From Priestia iocasae (GTDB lineage: Bacteria; Bacillota; Bacilli; Bacillales; Bacillaceae_H): a stretch of 64,000 bases of DNA. Position 1 is the stretch's first letter. The number at the start of each line of letters is the position of its first letter. The stretch lies in the NCBI RefSeq assembly GCF_016909075.1, contig NZ_JAFBFC010000002.1:496001-560000 (forward strand). The letters run 5' to 3'. This document shows, piece after piece, positions 26,434 through 34,760 of the stretch. Under the pieces are notes generated by a model, which was given only the letters and a program-made list of their open reading frames with translations, did not search any database and was not told the origin of the DNA. A program made the translations under genes and the position numbers.

Positions 26434-26674
26434 ATTCTTGAATGGTCATTACTTCTTCATGGTGACAAAGGATACAGTAAAACAGGTGGGCACATTGATG
26501 ATCAGAAGCTGTTGTTGTAATGCCATCGATTAGCTTCATTTGCTCAATCTCCATATAAGCGCTGTAATCATCAAAGTAATCCATTACTCTTCCCATGTCT
26601 TCTGTTTTATGTCCACACTTCGCACACGTATACTCTACTTGGTTAAATCCATTGCATAAAGGACACATATTCAT
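26432..26674 (-). CDS. Small zinc-ribbon protein
   Basis: 80 residues with two CxxC pairs near the N-terminus (CPLCNG and CAKCGH) and a further cysteine/histidine set at the C-terminus (HQCAHLFYCILCHHEE), so probably one or two zinc-binding knuckles. The middle is acidic (RVMDYFDDYSAYMEIEQ). I do not recognise a named family. AAACGGGGTGACCTT gives the start. It is monocistronic, between msmX and sspB, and its cytosolic role is unknown. Confidence 0.75.
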   Translation of the reverse strand: MNMCPLCNGFNQVEYTCAKCGHKTEDMGRVMDYFDDYSAYMEIEQMKLIDGITTTASDHQCAHLFYCILCHHEEVMTIQE

Positions 26675-26806
26675 AAGGTCACCCCGTTTAAGACTTGGGT
26701 TTTACATCCATAATATATGTGGAATTTGTATTCTTTAATCAATCATTCTGTTTTCTTGCTAAATTTACAAGTGAATAAAAATCCTTAAATTACCATTTTT
26801 AAGAAT

Positions 26807-26836
26807 GCATACGTTCTCTTCATCGTTGTCATAATA
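26807..26836 (+). promoter_or_regulatory. Sigma-G promoter of the tRNA-like element and sspB
   Basis: GCATA (26807-26811), 18 bases, CATAATA (26830-26836). Both hexamer-like elements fit the sigma-G consensus GMATR-N18-CATNMTA without a mismatch. Transcription would begin near 26843, upstream of the tRNA-like element. Confidence 0.75.
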
Positions 26837-26871
26837 CTAGTAACAACCAAGCAACAACCACTTTTAAACAC

Positions 26872-26942
26872 TGGATTACGCCAAGGTTGGCAACAGATAA
26901 ATCGTATCTGTCTTGCTGGTTCGATTCCAGCTAATCCAACCA
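26872..26942 (+). ncRNA. tRNA-like (pseudo-tRNA) element with encoded CCA in the sspB leader
   Basis: 71 bases that fold like a tRNA. Acceptor: TGGATTA pairs with TAATCCA, 7 of 7. T arm: GCTGG and CCAGC, 5 of 5, around a canonical TTCGATT loop. Anticodon-like arm: CAGAT and ATCTG, 5 of 5 plus one extra A-T, around a 7-base loop AAATCGT. Discriminator A and an encoded CCA follow. It departs from a working tRNA in the D arm (only GCC-AAGGTT-GGC), lack of U8, and A instead of U33 in the anticodon loop. It ends 33 bases before the sspB start and downstream of a sigma-G promoter. A tRNA-like RNA expressed in stationary phase (tRNA-Other) is known in the B. cereus group; whether this is related I cannot tell. 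Confidence 0.75.
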
Positions 26943-26975
26943 TACTACTATTATCTAACGAGGAGATGAATCATT

Positions 26976-27197
26976 ATGGCACAATATCAAAAAGCATCAA
27001 ACAGCAATTCATCAAACAAGTTAGTAGCACCTGGTGCTCAAGCTGCTATCGATCAAATGAAATACGAAATCGCTAGTGAGTTTGGGGTACAATTAGGACC
27101 AGACGCAACAGCTCGCTCTAACGGATCTGTTGGTGGAGAAATTACAAAACGCCTAGTACAAATGGCTGAACAACAATTAGGTGGCGGAAGCTACTAA
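26976..27197 (+). CDS. sspB: Alpha/beta-type small acid-soluble spore protein
   Basis: 73 residues with both family signatures: [33 protein letters not shown] contains the GPR cleavage site region (E-IA-EFG) and the conserved LG.DtTaR..[12 protein letters not shown]. These proteins coat forespore DNA, switch it towards an A-like form, protect it against UV and are degraded at germination. GAGGAG lies before the ATG. Expression from a sigma-G promoter fits forespore synthesis. I use the symbol sspB by convention; the paralogue identity among ssp genes cannot be settled here. Confidence 0.93.
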   Translation: MAQYQKASNSNSSNKLVAPGAQAAIDQMKYEIASEFGVQLGPDATARSNGSVGGEITKRLVQMAEQQLGGGSY

Positions 27198-27224
27198 TTT
27201 GCAAAAACTGCATAATATGGCTTA

Positions 27225-27254
27225 AAAGCACCTCAAGAATTCTTGAGGTGCTTT
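27225..27254. terminator. Terminator between sspB and the CNNM gene
   Basis: AAAGCACCTCAAGAA and TTCTTGAGGTGCTTT form a perfect 15-bp inverted repeat with no separate loop bases. Confidence 0.88.
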
Positions 27255-27267
27255 CACGTTAGTGTAT

Positions 27268-28536
27268 TTAAATCGTTTCAGACACTGTTTCTTCATTTAT
27301 ACGTACAAGGACTTTACGGATACGACGATTTTCTACTTCATTCACAATAAACGTTAAATGAGCATACTCAAACGTATCACCTTCTGCTGGTATGCGTTCA
27401 AATTGTTCGAAGATCCATCCACCTAATGTGTGATACGTACTTTCTGGTTCTGCAATGTTGACGAATTTAACAAACTCATCTAGCGGTAACTCTGCATTAA
27501 ACTCATAATTATATTCATCAATTTGGTTCACAATTTTTACCTTTTCATCATGTTCATCCCAAATTTCACCAACAATTTCTTCTAATATATCTTCTAATGT
27601 CACAAGCCCCGATGTTCCACCGAATTCATCAACAACAATCGCCATATGAACTTTATTTTTTTGTAGCTCTGGTAACAATGTTGAGATTTTCATCGATTCT
27701 ACAACAAACAATGGATCTCGGACTAACTCACGAATGTTTACTTCTTTTCCTTGAACTAAATGACTTAAAAACTCACGCTCAGATAAAATTCCAATCACAT
27801 TATCAATGTTATCTTCATAAACAGGAACACGAGAATAGCGCTCTTCTAGGAACATATCTCTTATTTCCTCAATGGATTGATTTACTTCAACCGCAACCAT
27901 ATCAATACGTGGCTGTAAAATTTCACCTACTAAAATATCGTTGAAGTCTAATGATCGATGAACCAACTCTTTTTCTTTATTATCAATAACGCCCTCTTCC
28001 TCACTTAAGTCGACCATTACCTTAATCTCTTCCTCCGTTACAGATGGAGCTGGTTCCTTACTTGTAAATAACCTAGAAACTACTGTTTTTAATAATACAA
28101 GCAAGTAAGTAATTGGTGTAAGAATTCGGATGAGAAAGAATAGTACTGTTGAAATCATTAAAGTAAACGATTCAGCATGTTCTTTCGCAATAGATTTTGG
28201 TAATACCTCTCCAAAAATCAAGATAAGAATGGTCATCAGTACAGTACTAATGACTAACGCAGTATTTCCTCCAAATACATCAATCGCTACTTTTGCAGAA
28301 ATAGAAGAAGCTGCAATGTTTACGACGTTATTTCCAATTAAAATCGTTGATAAAGCTTTATCAAAGTTTTCAGCAATATATAAAGCTTTTTTACTTCCTC
28401 GACGTTTTTCATCTACATAGTTTTTCAAACGAATTTTATTTACACTTGAAAAAGCGGTCTCAGCTGAGGAAAAGAATGCTGATAAAAAGATGAGAATAGT
28501 TAATAAGCCAATCTGACTCAGAGGCAAGTCTCCCAA
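27268..28536 (-). CDS. CNNM/CorC-type CBS-domain membrane protein (YhdP/YhdT-like)
   Basis: 422 residues. N-terminal DUF21/CNNM membrane domain (residues 1-190) with SAFFSSAETAFSSVNKIRLKNYVDEKRRGSKKAL and VVNIAASSISAKVAID; a Bateman pair of CBS domains (LQPRIDMVAVEVNQSIEEIRDMF and VVESMKISTLLPELQKNKVHMAIVVDEFGGTSGLVTLEDILEEIVGEIWDEHD); and a C-terminal CorC_HlyC domain. The family is linked to magnesium efflux in Bacillus (MpfA/YhdP). Start is a TTG at 28536 with GGAGAG ten bases before. The 335 bases upstream (28537-28871) contain no gene I can support. Confidence 0.88.
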   Translation of the reverse strand: MGDLPLSQIGLLTILIFLSAFFSSAETAFSSVNKIRLKNYVDEKRRGSKKALYIAENFDKALSTILIGNNVVNIAASSISAKVAIDVFGGNTALVISTVLMTILILIFGEVLPKSIAKEHAESFTLMISTVLFFLIRILTPITYLLVLLKTVVSRLFTSKEPAPSVTEEEIKVMVDLSEEEGVIDNKEKELVHRSLDFNDILVGEILQPRIDMVAVEVNQSIEEIRDMFLEERYSRVPVYEDNIDNVIGILSEREFLSHLVQGKEVNIRELVRDPLFVVESMKISTLLPELQKNKVHMAIVVDEFGGTSGLVTLEDILEEIVGEIWDEHDEKVKIVNQIDEYNYEFNAELPLDEFVKFVNIAEPESTYHTLGGWIFEQFERIPAEGDTFEYAHLTFIVNEVENRRIRKVLVRINEETVSETI

Positions 28537-28802
28537 AGAACGTTCACTCTCCTAAAAAAATAAATATTAGTAAAATCATACAATGATTTTACCTAAATGT
28601 TTAAACCTATCATAGCAAAAGTTTGCTTAATTGAAAATCACAAGCACTTATTTTCGACAAAATGTTTATTATCTGCAACCTTCCCTATCACTTTTTAAGC
28701 AATAACCAGTCTTTCTGCACAACAAACCCTCTCTCTCTGCTTCCATCATTCCAATTTATTCTTCATTATATTCTTAGATTTTTCATTCATGAATGCGTTT
28801 AG

Positions 28803-28845
28803 TTGCTTCATAAGGCACAATCAAGTTATGATACGGTTCATAACT
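28803..28845 (+). promoter_or_regulatory. yheG promoter overlapped by a 22-bp operator-like palindrome
   Basis: TTGCTT (28803-28808), 18 bases, TATGAT (28827-28832) would be a sigma-A promoter. Over its -10, AGTTATGA and TCATAACT (28824-28831 and 28838-28845) form a perfect 8-bp inverted repeat with a 6-base spacer, the size and position of a dimeric repressor site (MarR/HxlR-like size). No matching repressor is adjacent. Confidence 0.55.
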
Positions 28846-28871
28846 GTCATTTTAAACGATGAGGTGAAAAC

Positions 28872-29486
28872 ATGAAAATAGCTCTGTTTGGAGCAACAGG
28901 AAGAGTGGGTCAGCATATTTTACGTCTTGCATTAGCAGATGGACATCATGTAAAAGCGCTGGTGCGTCGGCCATTACCCATTGAACATACTCATTTAACG
29001 ATTATACATGGAGATGTGTTAAACAAAGATGATGTCCAACGAACGATTGAAGAAACAGATGTTGTGATTAGTGCATTGAATACAGATAAAGCAACGGTTC
29101 TCTCTGATACTATGCCTTATCTTATCAACAGCATGAAAAAAGAGAGTGTGACACGAATTGTTACGATTGGAACAGCAGGTATTTTACAAGCTCGCACGGC
29201 TCCTCATCTGTATCGTTTTCAATCATCAGAATCAAAGCGAAAAACAACACGTGCTGCGGAAGAACATTTGAACGCTTATCAATTACTTGAACAGTCTTCT
29301 TTAGACTGGACAGTCGTTTGTCCGACTTACTTACCAGACGGAGATATAACAACCATTTATAGAGTTGAAAAAAACATGCTTCCAGAAGATGGTGTAAAAA
29401 TATCAACTGGTGACACAGCACATTTTGCCTATCAACAGCTTTTTTCAGATGAGTTTATTCGTTGTCGAGTTGGCATTTCGTATTAA
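28872..29486 (+). CDS. yheG: NAD(P)-binding oxidoreductase-like protein YheG
   Basis: 204-residue Rossmann protein of the NmrA/SDR-a5 type. MKIALFGATGRVGQHILRLALADGHHVKALVR holds the GATGxxG dinucleotide loop; IIHGDVLNKDDVQRTIEETDVVISAL and RIVTIGTAGIL follow the same plan, and LDWTVVCPTYLPDGD is the C-terminal substrate side. The classical YxxxK is absent, as is usual in this atypical SDR group (biliverdin-reductase-B-like). B. subtilis YheG is a match in size and position next to yheH/yheI. Substrate unknown. GATGAGGTGAAAAC precedes the ATG. Confidence 0.87.
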   Translation: MKIALFGATGRVGQHILRLALADGHHVKALVRRPLPIEHTHLTIIHGDVLNKDDVQRTIEETDVVISALNTDKATVLSDTMPYLINSMKKESVTRIVTIGTAGILQARTAPHLYRFQSSESKRKTTRAAEEHLNAYQLLEQSSLDWTVVCPTYLPDGDITTIYRVEKNMLPEDGVKISTGDTAHFAYQQLFSDEFIRCRVGISY

Positions 29487-29489
29487 ACA

Positions 29490-29535
29490 AGGCTTTTCAA
29501 GAAGACAACCGCTTCTGTCCTCTCTTGAAAAGCCT
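29490..29535. terminator. Terminator between yheG and bmrD
   Basis: AGGCTTTTCAAGA and TCTTGAAAAGCCT form a 13-bp stem with a 20-base loop between convergent genes. Confidence 0.85.
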
Positions 29536-29543
29536 CCTTTTAT

Positions 29544-31562
29544 TTATACGGCATATGAATCAGATTGACCTTTTTGAATTTGATACATTTGATAATATTT
29601 CCCTCTCAGCTTCATCAGCTCATCATGATGACCACGTTCTGCAATCTGCCCTTTATCTAAGACTAGAATTTGGTCTGCATTTTGAATCGTTGATAATCGA
29701 TGCGCAATAATAAAGGTTGTTCTTCCCTTTTTTAACACTTCAAGCGCGTCTTGAATGATGGCTTCTGTTTCTGTATCAATGTTGGCAGTCGCTTCATCCA
29801 AAACGAGAATGGATGGATTAAATGCAAGGGCTCTCGCGAATGAAATAAGCTGTCGTTGACCAGAAGATAACGTACTCCCTTTTTCAATGACGGGTTCGTC
29901 AAATCCTTTAGGTAAATGCTTTAATAATTCCTCTGCTCCTACTTCTTTTAACGCTTTCTCTAATTGTTCACGCGTAATTGTTTTATCTTGTAGACTCACA
30001 TTACTCGCTACCGTACCTGTGAATAAAAATGGATCTTGCAAGACGATTGCCATATGCTTTCTTAATTGTTGCTTTGACATTGTCATTACATCGACTCCAT
30101 CAATTAAGATACGCCCTCTGTTCACATCGTAAAAGCGGAACAATAAATTAATAATGGAACTTTTTCCTGATCCTGTATGCCCAACAAGCGCCACTGTTTC
30201 GCCTTGCTTTGCTTCAAAATCAATATCTTTTAAGACATATTCGTTTTCTTTATACCCAAAGGATACATGCTCAAATGTCACATTTCCATTGTAAAAAGCA
30301 ACGGCATCCTCTTTCACATCTTCTCCTTGTTCATCTAACAATTCGAATACACGCTCGGCTGCTACTCTCGCCTGTTCAAGCTGGGCTAATTGATTGACCA
30401 TTCCAGTGATTGGCTGAAAAAGACGGTTCAAATAATCAACGAACGCATATAACACACCTAATGAAATAATGGTATCTGCTCGCAGTGACGCGCCTCCGAA
30501 GTACCAAATCAGCATAACAAAAGATAAATTACGAAATACATTGACTAGGTTATGAGATGTTAAAGAGTTCAAATTCAACAATTTGTTTTGATACGTAAAG
30601 TGCTCGTCATTTAAAGTTTTAAACTCTTCCATCGTTTCCTTCTGACGATGAAAGGCTTGAATAATGGTCATCCCTTGAATTGACTCATTAATCATTCCGT
30701 TAATATCGCTCACTCGTGTACGAATGACATGGTTATATTTCGACGCATACTTTCGATACACAATCATCCAGACAATTAGAATGGGAACAATGACAAGGGT
30801 AATAAGAGCAAGCTTCGCATCTAAAATGAAAAGCGCAATGAAAATACCTGTAATGTAGATTATACTCGAAAAGAATGTTGCTAATACGGTTACATAAAGC
30901 TCTCTAATGGCTTCCGTGTCATTAGTAATTCTTGCAACGACCTTCCCAGCAGGAAGGTGATCGAAATAAGAAATCGGCAGCCTTTGTATCTGCCCAAACA
31001 CATCTTCTCTCATCCGTTGAATAATACGGTTTGACGCCACTTGTAAATAAAAGCGCTGACCGTATTGAAACGCTGTTGCAATAACGAGAAAGAAGAAGTA
31101 AATAGCCATCAACTTAATAATTGGCTTGATTTCTGGTTCATAAAATGAAAATAATTCATCCGCTGATAACAACTGTCCATTATAACGAGCTGTTTCATCC
31201 CCCCGTGTAATGACTAGTTGCTCATTTTTAATGGTACGTTCTCCATCAAACGCAATGTTCTCATCGATAAAATAATACCGTCTTCCTACTAATAAAATGT
31301 GAGACGCATCACTTTGTTTTTCGTCTTCCTCTATACGATCAGCTCTTTCGTACCATTGGCCCTTATAAAGAACAGCTCCATTTTCTTCATTTGTTTCATA
31401 CCAAGGTTGTTCAATACCTAAGATATGGTCATCAATCAGCTTTTTCGCAATAAAAGGCCCTGCTAGATCTGCTACAACGGCAACCGTTAACATACAAAGT
31501 GCAAAGATAATAATCTTTTTATAATAAAGTGCATATTGAAAAAGACGTTTTCCTATATTCAT
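29544..31562 (-). CDS. bmrD: Heterodimeric multidrug ABC exporter subunit BmrD (YheH)
   Basis: 672 residues, against 673 for B. subtilis BmrD. Six membrane helices with a roughly 100-residue extracellular insert between helices 1 and 2 (WYETNEENGAVLYKGQWYE to RGDETARYNGQLLSADELF), a feature of BmrD. Nucleotide-binding domain: Walker A LVGHTGSGKSS, signature LSSGQRQLISFA (S in place of the usual G in LSGGQ) and Walker B ILVLDEATANIDTETE with its catalytic Glu. Together with BmrC, whose catalytic acid is Asp, this gives one consensus and one degenerate ATP site. Its ATG overlaps the bmrC stop (ATGA). Confidence 0.95.
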   Translation of the reverse strand: MNIGKRLFQYALYYKKIIIFALCMLTVAVVADLAGPFIAKKLIDDHILGIEQPWYETNEENGAVLYKGQWYERADRIEEDEKQSDASHILLVGRRYYFIDENIAFDGERTIKNEQLVITRGDETARYNGQLLSADELFSFYEPEIKPIIKLMAIYFFFLVIATAFQYGQRFYLQVASNRIIQRMREDVFGQIQRLPISYFDHLPAGKVVARITNDTEAIRELYVTVLATFFSSIIYITGIFIALFILDAKLALITLVIVPILIVWMIVYRKYASKYNHVIRTRVSDINGMINESIQGMTIIQAFHRQKETMEEFKTLNDEHFTYQNKLLNLNSLTSHNLVNVFRNLSFVMLIWYFGGASLRADTIISLGVLYAFVDYLNRLFQPITGMVNQLAQLEQARVAAERVFELLDEQGEDVKEDAVAFYNGNVTFEHVSFGYKENEYVLKDIDFEAKQGETVALVGHTGSGKSSIINLLFRFYDVNRGRILIDGVDVMTMSKQQLRKHMAIVLQDPFLFTGTVASNVSLQDKTITREQLEKALKEVGAEELLKHLPKGFDEPVIEKGSTLSSGQRQLISFARALAFNPSILVLDEATANIDTETEAIIQDALEVLKKGRTTFIIAHRLSTIQNADQILVLDKGQIAERGHHDELMKLRGKYYQMYQIQKGQSDSYAV

Positions 31563-33316
31563 ATCGTCACCCCACTTTCAATGTTGTTTTTTAATTGTTG
31601 ACGATTGTACTGTTCATGGTACCATCCGTTCATTTGGACTAATTGTTCATGTGTTCCTTCTTCAATGACGACACCGTCATCTAACACTAAAATGTAATCT
31701 GCATGTTCAACAGCAGACAATCGATGTGTCGTAATGAATGTTGTTTTTCCTTGACGTTCTGTTCGAATATTTTCAATGATTTTCGCTTCGGTCTTCGCAT
31801 CAACAGCCGATAGTGCGTCATCAAGAATGAGAATCTCTGGGTTTTTCAACAATGCTCGTGCAATTGAAATACGTTGCTTTTGCCCACCTGACAGCGCAAC
31901 TCCTTTTTCTCCTACTAATGTTTCTAATCCATCTGGTAAAAGTGGAATGTCGTTACGAAATGCAGCTAAATCGATTGCTTTTTGCATTTCCTCTTCTGTT
32001 GCGTTCTTTTTACCAAATAGAATGTTCTCACGTGCTGTTTTTGAAAATAGCACGTGGTCTTGTGGAACATATCCAATCCAACTTTTAACCTGTTCTAACT
32101 CGATTTGTTCGATTGAAACGTCTGCAATGGTTAATTCTCCTACTCCCATTGGATATTGACGTAGCAGTTGACGAATAAGCGTTGTTTTACCGCTTCCTGT
32201 TTTCCCGACAATACCAATCGTTTGACCAGCCGTCACATGTAAATCAATTGCCTGTAAGTTTTGAACCTGAGAAGATGGATATTGAAACGTCACTTTCCCA
32301 AATGAAATACATGTCGGTGACTCAACAGCTTTTGGAGATAGCGAATTGGAAACGTCAGGCTTGTAAGCTAGCGTTTCATTCACCCGGTCTAGAGACGCGT
32401 TTCCTCTTTGCATCACATTAATTAATTCACCAATCGCAAACATAGGCCAAATCATCATCCCTAAGTACACGTTGAAGGAAACAAGCTCACCAAGCGTAAT
32501 GGCTTGATGGAACACTAAATACGCACCGTAGCCTAATCCAATTAAATAACTTAATCCGACTAGCACCTTAATCGTTGGCTCAAACAACGCATCGATTCTA
32601 GCAACCGAAATGTTTTTGTTATAAACATCTGTGACGAGCTGATGAAATCGATGTTGATCGGCTCGTTCTTGTACATAAGCACGAATCACACGAACACCGG
32701 CAACCGACTCTAATACTTGGTCATTCATATGACCGAATGAATCTTGTGCAACTGTAAAACGCTCATGAATTCTTTTCCCGAATATGTTCATTAATACCGC
32801 CATAATCGGCAATGGCAGTAGTGCTGCTAACGTTAACTTCCAGCTAATCACAAATCCCATCGTAAATAAAATAATGCACATAAAGATACTTGAATCGATT
32901 AACGTTAAAATTCCGAACCCTGCCGTTAACGAAATGGCCTTTAAATCATTTGTTGCTCGTGCCATTAAATCTCCTGTGCGATTTTTTTCGTAGAACGTTG
33001 GCGTCATTTTTACTAAATGCCTCATAAAGCTTGATCGTAGTGACCGCTCGACTAAAAATGAACCACCAAATAATTGATACATCCATACGTACGTAATCGC
33101 ATAGCTGAAAATAGTAATAAGTGATAACCACATAATTTGATTGCTAAATAACTCTGTCGTTAACGAGCCTGCTTGAATATAGTCAATGGTTAATCCGATG
33201 ATTCTTGGTGGAAGTACATCAATGACACTGACTACAATTAATAAAAACACAGCCACACTATAACGCTTCCAATGCTTTTTAAAAAACCAACTTAACTTCC
33301 ATAAAACTGAAAACAT
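31559..33316 (-). CDS. bmrC: Heterodimeric multidrug ABC exporter subunit BmrC (YheI)
   Basis: 585 residues, identical in length to B. subtilis BmrC. Six membrane helices, then Walker A GIVGKTGSGKTTLI, Q-loop GYVPQDHVLFSKTARENILFG, canonical signature LSGGQKQRISIARA and Walker B ILILDDALSAVDAKTE, in which the catalytic Glu is Asp, so its own ATP site should be catalytically weak. It pumps drugs with BmrD in the plasma membrane. GAGGAG nine bases before the ATG. A 330-base leader with two short reading frames and two terminators precedes it. Confidence 0.95.
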   Translation of the reverse strand: MFSVLWKLSWFFKKHWKRYSVAVFLLIVVSVIDVLPPRIIGLTIDYIQAGSLTTELFSNQIMWLSLITIFSYAITYVWMYQLFGGSFLVERSLRSSFMRHLVKMTPTFYEKNRTGDLMARATNDLKAISLTAGFGILTLIDSSIFMCIILFTMGFVISWKLTLAALLPLPIMAVLMNIFGKRIHERFTVAQDSFGHMNDQVLESVAGVRVIRAYVQERADQHRFHQLVTDVYNKNISVARIDALFEPTIKVLVGLSYLIGLGYGAYLVFHQAITLGELVSFNVYLGMMIWPMFAIGELINVMQRGNASLDRVNETLAYKPDVSNSLSPKAVESPTCISFGKVTFQYPSSQVQNLQAIDLHVTAGQTIGIVGKTGSGKTTLIRQLLRQYPMGVGELTIADVSIEQIELEQVKSWIGYVPQDHVLFSKTARENILFGKKNATEEEMQKAIDLAAFRNDIPLLPDGLETLVGEKGVALSGGQKQRISIARALLKNPEILILDDALSAVDAKTEAKIIENIRTERQGKTTFITTHRLSAVEHADYILVLDDGVVIEEGTHEQLVQMNGWYHEQYNRQQLKNNIESGVTI

Positions 33317-33347
33317 ATTTTCATTCTCCTCTCACTGTTGTCCTTTA

Positions 33348-33404
33348 CTAACCGCCTTCTAACTCCACTGTACTGACTAATAAACGTGATGCTAAACGAA
33401 TCAT
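33348..33404 (-). CDS. Second leader peptide upstream of bmrC, 18 residues
   Basis: ATG at 33404 with AGGAGG eight bases before it; predicted MIRLASRLLVSTVELEGG, stop at 33348, 31 bases before bmrC. It lies after both leader terminators, so it is translated only if transcription has read through. The strong ribosome binding site is the main support. It might couple translation into bmrC or act as a second sensor. No homologue known to me. Confidence 0.55.
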   Translation of the reverse strand: MIRLASRLLVSTVELEGG

Positions 33405-33468
33405 CCTTCATTCCTCCTAAAAAAATAAATTTATATCAAATAACCATTATTTGGTTATCCAACAACAT

Positions 33469-33544
33469 AAAAAAGGCATATCGAGATGAACGATATGCCT
33501 TGAAACATAAAAAAGCACACACCACGACTATACGTGACATGTGC
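33469..33544 (-). terminator. Tandem attenuator terminators in the bmrCD leader
   Basis: Two intrinsic terminators in series on the minus strand. The first (33508-33544) pairs GCACATGTCACG with CGTGGTGTGTGC, 12 bp including G-U pairs, then six Ts. The second (33469-33501) pairs AAGGCATATCG with CGATATGCCTT, 11 bp perfect, then Ts. They lie between the first leader peptide and bmrC. In B. subtilis bmrCD is governed by ribosome-mediated attenuation through the BmrB leader peptide. Confidence 0.85.
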
Positions 33545-33586
33545 TTAACTGTTCGCTTATAAATGGTTTAACAAGCTAGACAGGTA

Positions 33587-33649
33587 TTATACAGTCACGT
33601 CATTATGAAGTTTTACTTGTTTGAATGTGTCTACAATTAGCTTTTTCAT
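33587..33649 (-). CDS. BmrB-type leader peptide, 20 residues
   Basis: ATG at 33649 preceded by GGGAGGTTACGTC; predicted MKKLIVDTFKQVKLHNDVTV, stop at 33587, about 43 bases before the first terminator stem. Upstream, TTGACA (33715-33720) and TAAGAT (33691-33696), 18 bases apart, form a promoter. A ribosome stalled here by an antibiotic could change the folding of the following RNA and let polymerase reach bmrC. The sequence differs from the 54-residue BmrB of B. subtilis, so the analogy is by position and layout. Confidence 0.7.
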   Translation of the reverse strand: MKKLIVDTFKQVKLHNDVTV

Positions 33650-33740
33650 GACGTAACCTCCCATCTAATTAGTTATTTTTTCCACTTTTAATCTTACTAC
33701 GCTGTTTAATATTTTGTCAATTACCATTTTTTTAAAAAAT

Positions 33741-34760
33741 TCAAATTATATATTGGTAATAAAGAGATTTTGCTTTTACCATATCATTTGTGCCATGGAT
33801 GAGCACACGCCCATCTTGAAACAAAACGATGCGGTAATCCTCGATATGAATGGATACAAGATATGGATTCATTGTCGAGGAATAGCCTTGCTTTAAAAAC
33901 CGATCGTGAATCTCCTGTAAATTCCTCTGTTGCTGAATACGCGGTCGTATTTGGACGGTATTTCGACCACATAACGTCGCTACCTTTGTCTGATTGGTGT
34001 AATGAAGAAATGGGTACGTTGCTTCTTGTCCACAAGATTGACAATTCTCTCGCTTAAGCGTATGAACGGAAATGGTTCGATATTCATTTTTCCACACGTC
34101 AAACGAGACGAGCTGATGACGTAGTGCTTCATAATCCTCCACTAGTAGTTTTAATGCTTCTGTTACTTGATGAGTAACAACCATTTGAACAGCTGAGCTA
34201 ATGATTCCTCCTGTGTCACACGTTACTCCACCGATTGGAACAGATTCTAACAAGCAAGACAAACATGGTGTTTTCTGCGGTAAAATGGTATAACTGATTC
34301 CGTAGCTGCCTACACAAGCTCCATAAATCCAAGGAACATGATGCTTTTGAGCTATATCATTCATCATGAGTCTACTGTCAAAGTTGTCAGTCGCATCTAT
34401 CATCACATCCACATCTTTTATAAGGTGGCCTAACTCTTGTACACCCACATCCATCACATGAGTCACTATTTCAACTTCACCATTAATCTCCCCTAAGCGC
34501 TTTTGGGCTGCAATTGCTTTTGGAATACGTTTCATTGCATCTTGTTCGCTATATAATTGCTGACGTTGCAAATTACTCCACTCCACATAATCTCGATCAA
34601 CAATCGTCACTTTTCCAACTCCAGCTCTCACAAGCGCTTCGGCATTCCCTGTTCCAAGTGCGCCTGCCCCAATAATCAGAACATGCTTTTCACGAAGCTT
34701 ACGTTGCCCTTCTTTCCCTATCGATTGAAAAAGCTCCTGACGTGAATAACGCTCGCTCAA
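33741..34760 (-). CDS. thiF: Sulfur-carrier adenylyltransferase ThiF
   Basis: 339-residue E1-like enzyme that adenylates the C-terminal glycine of Thi[20 protein letters not shown], the ATP loop [51 protein letters not shown] and two zinc-type CxxC pairs (CLSC and CQSC) are as in ThiF/MoeB. It carries a C-terminal extension of about 90 residues beyond the MoeB core. The start is a TTG overlapping the thiG stop, chosen because it aligns with the B. subtilis N-terminus. Last gene of the thi operon. Confidence 0.92.
   Translation of the reverse strand: MSERYSRQELFQSIGKEGQRKLREKHVLIIGAGALGTGNAEALVRAGVGKVTIVDRDYVEWSNLQRQQLYSEQDAMKRIPKAIAAQKRLGEINGEVEIVTHVMDVGVQELGHLIKDVDVMIDATDNFDSRLMMNDIAQKHHVPWIYGACVGSYGISYTILPQKTPCLSCLLESVPIGGVTCDTGGIISSAVQMVVTHQVTEALKLLVEDYEALRHQLVSFDVWKNEYRTISVHTLKRENCQSCGQEATYPFLHYTNQTKVATLCGRNTVQIRPRIQQQRNLQEIHDRFLKQGYSSTMNPYLVSIHIEDYRIVLFQDGRVLIHGTNDMVKAKSLYYQYII

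Noticed and set aside
26872-26942. A functional elongator tRNA gene
   Set aside because: Acceptor and T arms fit, but the D arm is too short, U8 is missing and the anticodon loop lacks U33, so it is annotated as tRNA-like only.
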